Positions 15,927-22,254 of a DNA stretch of 26,483 nt are shown one piece after another. The notes beneath the pieces were generated by a model. The model did no database searches. It was not told the origin of the DNA and saw only the letters and a program-made list of their open reading frames with translations. A program made the position numbers and the translations under genes. The stretch spans positions 1 to 26,483 of the forward strand of contig JAZNBK010000032.1 in NCBI GenBank assembly GCA_045587025.1. Direction: 5' to 3'. This DNA comes from UBA1740 sp045587025 (GTDB lineage Bacteria; Bacillota; Clostridia; Oscillospirales; CAG-272). How positions within the stretch are numbered: the stretch's first letter is position 1; the number at the start of each line of letters is the position of its first letter.

Positions 15927-16355
15927 TTATTCCTCCTCCGCTACGTTTTCTTGCTTGGAGATGAATTTGCACTTAATGGGAAGCTTGTGCATAGCAAGAC
16001 GCATAGCTTCTCTTGCGATCTCCTCGCTGATTCCGTCCATCTCGAACATTATTCTTCCCGGCTTAACTACGGCTACCCAATATTCAGGCGAACCTTTACC
16101 TGAACCCATTCGAGTTTCAGCGGGCTTTTCCGTAATCGGCTTATCGGGGAAAATTTTAATCCATACCTTACCGCCACGACGGATATATCTCGTCATAGCG
16201 ATACGGGCTGCTTCTATCTGGTTGCTTGTGATCCAAGCCGGCTCGAGCGCAACAAGTCCGTATGTTCCGTTGCTTAACACGTTTCCACGTGAGGCCTTAC
16301 CTTTAAGTCTTCCGCGCTGAACGCGTCTGTACTTAACTCTCTTCGGCATTAACAT
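15927..16355 (-). CDS. rplP: 50S ribosomal protein L16
   Basis: 142 residues, normal length. L16 lies near the A site and peptidyl transferase centre. It begins MLMPKRVKYRRVQRGRLKGK and has RYIRRGGKVWIKIFPDKPIT and KGSPEYWVAVVKPGRIMFE. The first ATG overlaps the rpsC stop by 1 base (TAATG) and has GGAGGG about 9 bases upstream inside rpsC; the second ATG, two codons in, is too far. Translation is probably coupled to rpsC. Confidence 0.98.
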   Translation of the reverse strand: MLMPKRVKYRRVQRGRLKGKASRGNVLSNGTYGLVALEPAWITSNQIEAARIAMTRYIRRGGKVWIKIFPDKPITEKPAETRMGSGKGSPEYWVAVVKPGRIMFEMDGISEEIAREAMRLAMHKLPIKCKFISKQENVAEEE

Positions 16356-17143
16356 TATTTGTCGCCCTCCTCTGATTTTCTGTCTGCACGGCGATTATTG
16401 TTAAAGTTACGAGGTTTACGGTCGCCATTTCCCTGACGGCGATTGTTGTCTCCGTCACGACGAGGACGTCTTTCCTGACGCTCGGGCTTTCTCTCGGCTC
16501 TTGCAGAATTGCTTTCAGCCAAAACCTCGCCTCTGTAAATCCATACCTTTATACCAATTTTACCGTACGTTGTGTTTGCTTCATAGAAACCGTACTCAAT
16601 GTCGGCTCTGAGTGTCTGAAGCGGAATTGTACCTTCATGATAGTGCTCGGTTCTTGCAATTTCCGCGCCGCCAAGACGACCGCCGCAAGAAATCTTAACA
16701 CCCTTTGCGCCGAGGCGCATTGTTCTGCCGATCGCCTGCTTCATTGCGCGACGGAAAGAAGTTCTCTTTTCGAGCTGCGCTGCAATGCTCTCAGCTACGA
16801 GCTGTGCGTTGAGGTCAGGATTTTTAATCTCAACGACGTTTACGATTACAGGACGACCAACCATCTTTTCGAGGTCAACCTTGAGCTTTTCGATTTCAGC
16901 GCCGCCGCGACCGATTACCATACCGGGCTTCGCACAGTGAATGAATACTCTTACGCGGGTTCTGTCACGCTCAATTTCAAACTTGGGAACGCCTGCGCCC
17001 TGAAGCTTTTCCTTCAAGTACTTTCTGATCTCATAGTCAGAAACGAGGGTATCGCCGAAGTTCTGGTCGTTTTCAAACCATCTTGAATCCCAATTCTTGA
17101 TTACGCCTACGCGCAAACCGTGGGGATTTACCTTCTGTCCCAT
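16355..17143 (-). CDS. rpsC: 30S ribosomal protein S3 with long basic C-terminal tail
   Basis: 262 residues, about 40 more than many S3 proteins. The N-terminal part (GQKVNPHGLRVGVIKNWDSR), the KH domain (HCAKPGMVIGRGGAEIEKLK) and the C-terminal domain (IPLQTLRADIEYGFYEANTT, YGKIGIKVWIYRGEV) are intact. S3 lies at the mRNA entry and has helicase-assisting activity. From about residue 215 a low-complexity Arg/Asn/Asp-rich tail follows (RRPRRDGDNNRRQGNGDR). AGGAGG at the end of rplV serves its ATG, 4 bp after the rplV stop. Confidence 0.97.
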   Translation of the reverse strand: MGQKVNPHGLRVGVIKNWDSRWFENDQNFGDTLVSDYEIRKYLKEKLQGAGVPKFEIERDRTRVRVFIHCAKPGMVIGRGGAEIEKLKVDLEKMVGRPVIVNVVEIKNPDLNAQLVAESIAAQLEKRTSFRRAMKQAIGRTMRLGAKGVKISCGGRLGGAEIARTEHYHEGTIPLQTLRADIEYGFYEANTTYGKIGIKVWIYRGEVLAESNSARAERKPERQERRPRRDGDNNRRQGNGDRKPRNFNNNRRADRKSEEGDK

Positions 17144-17147
17144 TGAC

Positions 17148-17507
17148 TTATCCTACCTCCTTCTCAGATTTTGCTTGTCTTTCTTTTACAACAAGTGTTA
17201 CATGGCTTGTTCTCTTTAAAATTCTGAATGCTCTTCCCTGCGCTCTGGGCATAACTCTCTTGAGTGTAGGTCCGGGGCATACAAAGCATTCGGATACATA
17301 AAGTTTAGATACATCCATGCTGAAATTGTGTTCTGCGTTTGCTACTGCGCTCTTCAAAAGCTTGATAAGATGTTCAGATGCGCTCTTGGGGGTATTCTGA
17401 AGAATAGCCATTGCAACATCGGCATCCTTGCCTCTTATGAGGTCGAGAACTATCTTGACCTTGCGCGGAGCAATTCTCACGTATTTAAGATGTGCCTTTG
17501 CTTCCAT
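17148..17507 (-). CDS. rplV: 50S ribosomal protein L22
   Basis: 119 residues, near the family norm. Its beta-hairpin lines the exit tunnel close to macrolide sites. Recognised by HLKYVRIAPRKVKIVLDLIR, SAVANAEHNFSMDVSKLYV and CPGPTLKRVMPRAQGRAFR with ILKRTSHVTLVV. GAGGAGG precedes the ATG. Its last codons contain the ribosome binding site of rpsC. Confidence 0.98.
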   Translation of the reverse strand: MEAKAHLKYVRIAPRKVKIVLDLIRGKDADVAMAILQNTPKSASEHLIKLLKSAVANAEHNFSMDVSKLYVSECFVCPGPTLKRVMPRAQGRAFRILKRTSHVTLVVKERQAKSEKEVG

Positions 17508-17553
17508 TTAGGGCTTTGCCTCCTCTCGCATTTTGTGCGATTAACGTTATTTA

Positions 17554-17835
17554 TTAGTTTCCGTTGTTCGATGTTTTAGAACCCGCATGACCTTTGAAGG
17601 TACGGGTAGGTGCGAACTCGCCAAGTTTGTGTCCGACCATATCCTCGGTTACGTATACCGGAACATGCTTTCTGCCGTCATGAACAGCAATTGTATGTCC
17701 GACGAATTCGGGGAATATGACAGATGCACGAGACCAGGTTTTCAGCACTTTTTTCTCATTTTTTTCATTCATAGCTACTACTCTGTTAAACAGCTTCTGT
17801 TCAACAAAGGGTGCTTTTTTCTGACTTCTGCTCAT
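17554..17835 (-). CDS. rpsS: 30S ribosomal protein S19
   Basis: 93 residues, typical. S19 pairs with S13 in the 30S head. Diagnostic segments are MSRSQKKAPFVEQKLFNRV, TWSRASVIFPEFVGHTIAVH and GHKLGEFAPTRTFKGHAG. AGGAGG lies before the ATG; 33 bp separate it from rplB and 46 bp from rplV. Confidence 0.98.
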   Translation of the reverse strand: MSRSQKKAPFVEQKLFNRVVAMNEKNEKKVLKTWSRASVIFPEFVGHTIAVHDGRKHVPVYVTEDMVGHKLGEFAPTRTFKGHAGSKTSNNGN

Positions 17836-17868
17836 TAGTGTGCCTCCTATTCAAATTTCTAAGCGACA

Positions 17869-18699
17869 TTACTTGCTGTTTCTGCGCTTAACGATGAACT
17901 TGTTAGTTCTCGCCTTTTTGTTTCTCGTCTTATATCCGAGTGCGGGCTTGCCCCAAGGAGTAACAGGTCCGGGACGACCGATAGGTGAACGTCCTTCACC
18001 ACCACCGTGAGGGTGATCGCAGGGGTTCATTACAGAGCCGCGAACGGTAGGACGAATACCGCGATGGCGTGTCTTACCTGCCTTACCGAGCTTAACTGTG
18101 TCGTGCTCGATATTTCCGATCTGACCGATTGTCGCCTTGCAGTCAAGTCTGATGATACGAACTTCACCTGAGGGGAGTCTTACCTGCGCCTCGCCGTTCT
18201 CTTTAGCCATAAGCTGTGCGGCTACGCCGGCAGAACGAACGAGCTGTGCGCCTTTTCCGGGGTAAAGCTCAATGTTGTAAATGAAGGTACCAACGGGAAT
18301 AGAGCTAATCGGAAGTGTGTTTCCGGGCTTGATATCCGCATCAGCGCCTGAATAGATAACGTCTCCATCCTTCAAGCCGGCGGGAGCAATAACGTACGCC
18401 TTCTTACCGTCCTCGTACTGAACGAGTGCGATATAAGCGGTTCTGTTAGGATCGTACTCGATACCGATTACGGTAGCAGGACCTTCCGTCTGACGCTTAA
18501 AGTCGATGATTCTGTATTTCTGTTTGTTTCCGCCACCCTGGTGACGAACTGTGATTTTACCGTAGCTATTACGTCCGGCATGCTTTTTCTTGATTTCTAT
18601 CAAGCTCTTCTCGGGAGAAAACTTGGTTATCTCGTCAAAAGAAGGAGCTGACATATGTCTGCGGGACGGTGTAGTCGGTTTATACTTCATGGTAGGCAT
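17869..18699 (-). CDS. rplB: 50S ribosomal protein L2
   Basis: 276 residues, full length. L2 is needed for subunit association and peptidyl transferase activity. Family signatures are KYKPTTPSRRHMSAPSFDEI, GRNSYGKITVRHQGGGNKQK and the C-terminal RGSVMNPCDHPHGGGEGRSP with GRPGPVTPWGKPALGYKTR. This includes the conserved His in the HPHGGGEG loop. GGGAGG precedes the ATG. Confidence 0.98.
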   Translation of the reverse strand: MPTMKYKPTTPSRRHMSAPSFDEITKFSPEKSLIEIKKKHAGRNSYGKITVRHQGGGNKQKYRIIDFKRQTEGPATVIGIEYDPNRTAYIALVQYEDGKKAYVIAPAGLKDGDVIYSGADADIKPGNTLPISSIPVGTFIYNIELYPGKGAQLVRSAGVAAQLMAKENGEAQVRLPSGEVRIIRLDCKATIGQIGNIEHDTVKLGKAGKTRHRGIRPTVRGSVMNPCDHPHGGGEGRSPIGRPGPVTPWGKPALGYKTRNKKARTNKFIVKRRNSK

Positions 18700-18718
18700 T
18701 CTTTCTTATCCTCCCAAC

Positions 18719-19012
18719 TTAATTCATACTGTCAAAGAACGCAATGGTCTTTGAATCGGGTTTTAACGTTACAATGGCTTTCTTCCATTCGCCTGTGTAA
18801 CCTGCGTGAACGCCGAGTCTCTTCGGCTTTTTCTTCATGTTGATGGTATTTACGCTAAGCACTTTAACATCGAACATTTCTTCAACTGCTTTCGCAATTT
18901 CGGGCTTTGTTGCATCCTTCATTACTTCAAAGGTGTAGCGCTTCTCAGCGATACCGCTCATGCTCTTCTCTGTAATGATGGGCTTTATTACAATGTTTTC
19001 AATTGCCTTCAT
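18719..19012 (-). CDS. rplW: 50S ribosomal protein L23
   Basis: 97 residues. L23 is the docking site for trigger factor and SRP at the tunnel exit. Features are IVIKPIITEKSMSGIAEKRY, EEMFDVKVLSVNTINMKKKP and GYTGEWKKAIVTLKP. The ATG overlaps the rplD stop as ATGA, with GGAGG about 10 bases upstream inside rplD. Confidence 0.98.
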   Translation of the reverse strand: MKAIENIVIKPIITEKSMSGIAEKRYTFEVMKDATKPEIAKAVEEMFDVKVLSVNTINMKKKPKRLGVHAGYTGEWKKAIVTLKPDSKTIAFFDSMN

Positions 19013-19635
19013 TTCGCATATACCTCCTCAATTTTTTCTACTGCACCCTTAGCTACGATGAACTTATCGCAGTTCAGGATGTCGTATACGTTGATTGAAT
19101 TGTATACTGTGGTTTTTACGCCCGGGATGTTGTCGCAGCTCTTAACTACGTACTTGTCCACCTCGGGAAGCACGATCAATGCTTTCTTGTCTGCGCCGAG
19201 AGCGCTGAGCATAGCAGTCATTGTCTTCGTCTTGTATTCTGTAGCAGCGATTGTATCAACTACGATCATATCGCCCGACAAAACCTTCGACGACATAGCG
19301 CCAAAGAGCGCAAGACGCTTTGTGTTCTTGTTGAGGTTAATGCGGTAGCTGCGCGGCTTCGGACCGAGAGCAATTCCGCCGTGTACCCATTGAGGAGCGC
19401 GGGTTGAACCCTGTCTCGCTCTACCTGTACCCTTCTGCTTCCACGGCTTCTTACCGCCGCCGGAAACCTCTGTACGAGTAAGAGTTGACTGTGTTCCCTG
19501 TCTCTGATTCATCAGAAACGCTCTTACTGCGGCGTGGAGGACTGAGCCCTTTACTTCTGCGCCGAATACTTTTTCGGACAGTGTAATTTCTCCGACTTCC
19601 TTGCCGGCCATATTAACAACTTTCATATTAGGCAT
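19009..19635 (-). CDS. rplD: 50S ribosomal protein L4
   Basis: 208 residues. L4 extends a loop into the exit tunnel; in E. coli it also represses the S10 operon. The tunnel loop is intact: RTEVSGGGKKPWKQKGTGRA followed by RQGSTRAPQWVHGG. AAGGAGG precedes the ATG. Its presence here together with a structured leader before rpsJ leaves open an L4-type feedback loop, though the E. coli mechanism is not known to be conserved in Firmicutes. Confidence 0.98.
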   Translation of the reverse strand: MPNMKVVNMAGKEVGEITLSEKVFGAEVKGSVLHAAVRAFLMNQRQGTQSTLTRTEVSGGGKKPWKQKGTGRARQGSTRAPQWVHGGIALGPKPRSYRINLNKNTKRLALFGAMSSKVLSGDMIVVDTIAATEYKTKTMTAMLSALGADKKALIVLPEVDKYVVKSCDNIPGVKTTVYNSINVYDILNCDKFIVAKGAVEKIEEVYAK

Positions 19636-19655
19636 TTCGTATTATCCTCCTTCCG

Positions 19656-20285
19656 TTATGCTTTAACCGAGTCGCGAATAAATACGATGCCACCCTTTGC
19701 GCCGGGAACGGCACCCTTTACTGCGATAAGGTTCTTTTCTGCGTCGATTTTAACAACGTTCAGGTTCAAGATAGTAACCTGCTCGTTACCGTATTGACCG
19801 GGCATCTTCTTGTTTTTGAAGATTCTCGCAGGGTCAATTACACCCATAGAACCGGGCTGGCGGTGTATAGGACCTGTACCGTGAGTCATTCTCAAAATGT
19901 GATGTCCCCATCTCTTAACGCATCCTGTGTATCCATGGCCCTTGGTTATACCCGTAATGTCGACCTTGTCGCCTGCGGCGAAGGTATCGACTGATATAAC
20001 GTCACCTACGTTTACAGCAGAGATGTCTTCAAGACGGAACTCCTTGAGATGTCTCTTCGGGGAAATACCCGCTTTTTTGAAATGACCGAGCAAAGCTTTT
20101 GTCTGATGCTTCTCTTTGTCATCCTGAAATGCAAGCTGAACTGCATTGTAGCCGTCTGTTTCGACAGTTTTCTTCTGAGCTACCGCGCAGGGACCAGCTT
20201 CAATCAATGTAACAGGAATTACATTGCCGATTTCATCGAAAATCTGAGTCATACCCAGCTTTCTTCCGATAATACCTTTTTTCAT
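19656..20285 (-). CDS. rplC: 50S ribosomal protein L3
   Basis: 209 residues from the ATG at 20285 (MKKGIIGRKLGMTQIFDEIG). GGAGG ends 5 bases before it; the ATG four codons upstream contains that GGAGG and so cannot be the start. L3 approaches the peptidyl transferase centre. The core loop reads GTGPIHRQPGSMGVIDPARI followed by FKNKKMPGQYGNEQVT. An 84-96-bp spacer with hairpins separates it from rpsJ, the widest gap in the S10 part. Confidence 0.97.
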   Translation of the reverse strand: MKKGIIGRKLGMTQIFDEIGNVIPVTLIEAGPCAVAQKKTVETDGYNAVQLAFQDDKEKHQTKALLGHFKKAGISPKRHLKEFRLEDISAVNVGDVISVDTFAAGDKVDITGITKGHGYTGCVKRWGHHILRMTHGTGPIHRQPGSMGVIDPARIFKNKKMPGQYGNEQVTILNLNVVKIDAEKNLIAVKGAVPGAKGGIVFIRDSVKA

Positions 20286-20324
20286 TTTTTCCTCCATAGT
20301 TATTGGTTGACATTTTGGATTTCT

Positions 20325-20363
20325 GCGCTTTCGCGCGGTTATGCCAACTTGACCACGTGTGGT
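20325..20363 (-). other. Two hairpins in the rpsJ-rplC spacer
   Basis: On the minus strand ACCA-CACG-TGGT (within the 12-bp palindrome 20363-20352) is followed by GCGC-GAAA-GCGC (20336-20325), a GNRA tetraloop hairpin. Both lie between the rpsJ stop and the rplC ribosome binding site. No T-run follows, so neither is an intrinsic terminator. The tetraloop could be an RNA- or protein-contact point. Confidence 0.5.
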
Positions 20364-20381
20364 TACTAATTAATTATTGGC

Positions 20382-20693
20382 TTACGCCTTGATTTCGATA
20401 TCAACGCCTGCGGGAAGTTCAACGCCCATAAGAGCTTCAATCGTCTTCTGCTGAGGATTGATGATATCAATGAGTCGCTTGTGCGTGCGCATTTCGAACT
20501 GCTCACGGCTGTCCTTATACTTATGAACCGCGCGGAGAATCGTGATGATTTCCTTCTCCGTGGGGAGCGGTATAGGACCGGAAACGGCGCTTCCGTTTCT
20601 CTTAGCTATCTCCACAACCTTTTCTGCCGCAGCGTCTACAAGCGTGTGGTCGTAGCTCTTGAGTCTGACTCTGATCTTCTGTTTGTCTGCCAT
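20382..20693 (-). CDS. rpsJ: 30S ribosomal protein S10
   Basis: 103 residues from the ATG at 20693 (MADKQKIRVRLKSYDHTLVD), with AAGGAGG 8 bases upstream; the six-codon extension before it contains this binding site. S10 lies in the 30S head and, as NusE, joins antitermination complexes. Other family stretches are GPIPLPTEKEIITILRAVH and DSREQFEMRTHKRLIDIINP. It is the first gene of the cluster, after a leader of about 235 nt. Confidence 0.98.
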   Translation of the reverse strand: MADKQKIRVRLKSYDHTLVDAAAEKVVEIAKRNGSAVSGPIPLPTEKEIITILRAVHKYKDSREQFEMRTHKRLIDIINPQQKTIEALMGVELPAGVDIEIKA

Positions 20694-20770
20694 TGTTTTT
20701 GCCTCCTTCATAAATTTCTGAGGGCTTTTTTAGGTTCACACCGTGCCGTGCGTTTCTACGCGTTCCTTAC

Positions 20771-20805
20771 AAAAACCGGATTGTCTGCCTCGCAGTTCAA
20801 TCCGG
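20771..20805 (-). promoter_or_regulatory. Terminator-like (attenuator) hairpin in the rpsJ leader
   Basis: On the minus strand CCGGATT (20805-20799) pairs with AATCCGG (20782-20776), enclosing an inner CTGC-GAG-GCAG stem, and is followed directly by TTTTT (20775-20771). It lies about 80 bases before the rpsJ ATG and after the promoter, so it could stop transcription ahead of the operon. The 5' arm can alternatively pair upstream (CCCGG 20806-20802 with CCGGG 20859-20855). Confidence 0.6.
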
Positions 20806-20821
20806 GAAATAAGCACAGTTA

Positions 20822-20900
20822 TGCCTGTTTTCACAAGCAAATGATTTCCTTTCGCCCGGTTAATCGGACATACTCCACGAAAATTACCCGCATTTCGCGG
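20822..20900 (-). promoter_or_regulatory. Structured upstream part of the rpsJ leader
   Basis: On the minus strand CCGC-GAAAT-GCGG (20900-20888) comes first, then TGCTTGT-GAAA-ACAGGCA (20839-20822), a 7-bp stem with one G-U pair capped by a GNRA tetraloop. The second hairpin is flanked by GGAAAT (20849-20844) and ATTTCC (20810-20805), which can close a larger domain. This resembles an autogenously regulated ribosomal protein leader; the ligand is unknown. Confidence 0.5.
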
Positions 20901-20934
20901 CAACCTCTCGCTTCATCGCATATCATACTCAACC

Positions 20935-20963
20935 ATTATAAACTATTTTTTCCAAAATAGCAA
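20935..20963 (-). promoter_or_regulatory. Sigma-A promoter of the S10-spc-alpha cluster
   Basis: TTGCTA (20963-20958), 17-bp spacer and perfect TATAAT (20940-20935) on the minus strand. Predicted start near 20928, giving a leader of about 235 nt before rpsJ. Upstream sequence is very AT-rich, suitable for alpha-CTD contact. No other promoter of this quality is seen on the minus strand before rpsJ. Confidence 0.75.
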
Positions 20964-21027
20964 TAGGTTAGACGAAAAAATTTGCACGGCATTTTACAAA
21001 AATTTTGTAGAAATTTTCGTTAATTTT

Positions 21028-21044
21028 TTGTGCATATTGCACAA
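21028..21044. promoter_or_regulatory. Operator-like inverted repeat
   Basis: TTGTGC-ATATT-GCACAA is a perfect 6-bp inverted repeat with 5-bp centre, situated about 65 bp upstream of the rpsJ -35 and about 60 bp upstream of the plus-strand -35. The size suits a dimeric regulator; no family is recognised. With its short arms it could also be chance in AT-rich DNA. Confidence 0.3.
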
Positions 21045-21101
21045 CTGTCACTATTTTTTCTATTTTTCTCCTATTTTTAAATTTTATTTTTTGCCGATTT
21101 T

Positions 21102-21170
21102 TTGCTAAATTACAGTCGTTGTATATAATTTATTAACAATTTTGAGTTACAATATTATATATATTATAAA
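21102..21170 (+). promoter_or_regulatory. Candidate promoters for the membrane protein-polA unit
   Basis: Two sigma-A-like sites: TTGCTA (21102-21107), 16-bp spacer, TATAAT (21124-21129); and TTGAGT (21142-21147), 17-bp spacer, TATAAA (21165-21170). The first has the better -10. Predicted leaders are about 165 and 125 nt. AT-rich sequence makes false matches easy. Confidence 0.5.
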
Positions 21171-21299
21171 ATTAACTAAAAGAGCATAAAATTACGTTAT
21201 GATTTTCTTAACAACACTGTTTTTGCTCGTCTCCACGTCGGATTTTCTTCGACTTTAATTTTTCAAATTTATACGATTATTTTATTTACGAGGTGTTTT

Positions 21300-22241
21300 A
21301 TGAACAGAACAACTAAAACTGCGTACTCGGTTTCTCTCATTCTGGCGATAGTCCTCGCGCTTGCCGCCGTGGCTATTCGCACGTTTTTATTTTTTGCGGA
21401 GTATGACGAAGCGCTCGGGCATTTCGCGCCGCTGTCGCTTATGAACGATGTGTTCAACGTTTTGATTTTGGTATCAATTATAGCTTTTATTATTCCTTCG
21501 ATTATAATGCGAAAAGCAAAAGACCTTCGCGTGAGCTACGCCGATATACCTACCCTGTTTTCTACCGCCTTTCTCTCGATAGCGCTTCTTCTTTTCGCTA
21601 TATTCATTTTAATTGACGCGTCAACGCTTCAAAAAAGCGGAGCGTCGCTTTTCCTTTCGGTTCTCTGCTTTATATTTGCATTGGGCTCTATCCCTTATTA
21701 TATACTGCGAATCTGCACTATCGGCATTAAATCAGAAATATACGCTTTGTTATCTTTATTCCCGATTCTCTTGGGCTGTACCTTCGCTTTCTACTTTTAC
21801 TTTGATAAAACTATGTATATGAACAGCCCCGTCCTTATTCTTCACCAGATAGCAGCGATGTTTATCGCATTTTTCGCCTTGGGCGAGTCACGCATCGAAT
21901 TGGGCAGGGTTAAATGGGGACTTTATATTGCTGTCGGGCTTACCGCATTCACGGTCACTCTTGCCGACTCGCTTCCTTTCCTCTTCTATATTCCGTCGGC
22001 GCAAAACGCGACGCACGGAGCAACTGCTATAGCGTTTCTCGTATTTGCTTTTTCCCTTTATACAATATCGAGAGTTTTCGCAATATATGCGTTAAATTCA
22101 AGAGACGCAGAGGGACTGATAACCTTTTTCAAAACTATCTATGATAAGAAGGCAAACGCAAAGGGCGCAGAGTCGCCCGCCGAGCAACTGACAATCGACC
22201 TTTCAGGTGAGGAAAATAATGCTCAAAACGAGCAGAAATGA
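21300..22241 (+). CDS. Predicted eight-helix membrane protein of unknown function
   Basis: 313 residues; GAGGTG lies 4 bases before the ATG. About eight hydrophobic segments are visible at roughly 9-33, 46-69, 82-106, 112-136, 143-168, 176-195, 202-225 and 234-262, followed by a charged C-terminal tail of about 50 residues that is probably cytosolic (KKANAKGAESPAEQ, LSGEENNAQNEQK). No catalytic motif, transporter signature or signal peptide is recognised. It ends 13 bp before polA and likely shares its transcript. I do not recognise the family. Confidence 0.85.
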   Translation: MNRTTKTAYSVSLILAIVLALAAVAIRTFLFFAEYDEALGHFAPLSLMNDVFNVLILVSIIAFIIPSIIMRKAKDLRVSYADIPTLFSTAFLSIALLLFAIFILIDASTLQKSGASLFLSVLCFIFALGSIPYYILRICTIGIKSEIYALLSLFPILLGCTFAFYFYFDKTMYMNSPVLILHQIAAMFIAFFALGESRIELGRVKWGLYIAVGLTAFTVTLADSLPFLFYIPSAQNATHGATAIAFLVFAFSLYTISRVFAIYALNSRDAEGLITFFKTIYDKKANAKGAESPAEQLTIDLSGEENNAQNEQK

Positions 22242-22254
22242 GAATATAATATAA

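Larger units (their letters stand above)
20964..21299. other. AT-rich divergent intergenic region between the rpsJ and membrane protein/polA units
   Basis: No coding sequence is seen. The stretch is dominated by A/T runs, holds a perfect inverted repeat at 21028-21044, and contains two candidate plus-strand promoters at 21102-21170. It separates the minus-strand ribosomal cluster from the plus-strand polA unit. Confidence 0.7.
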
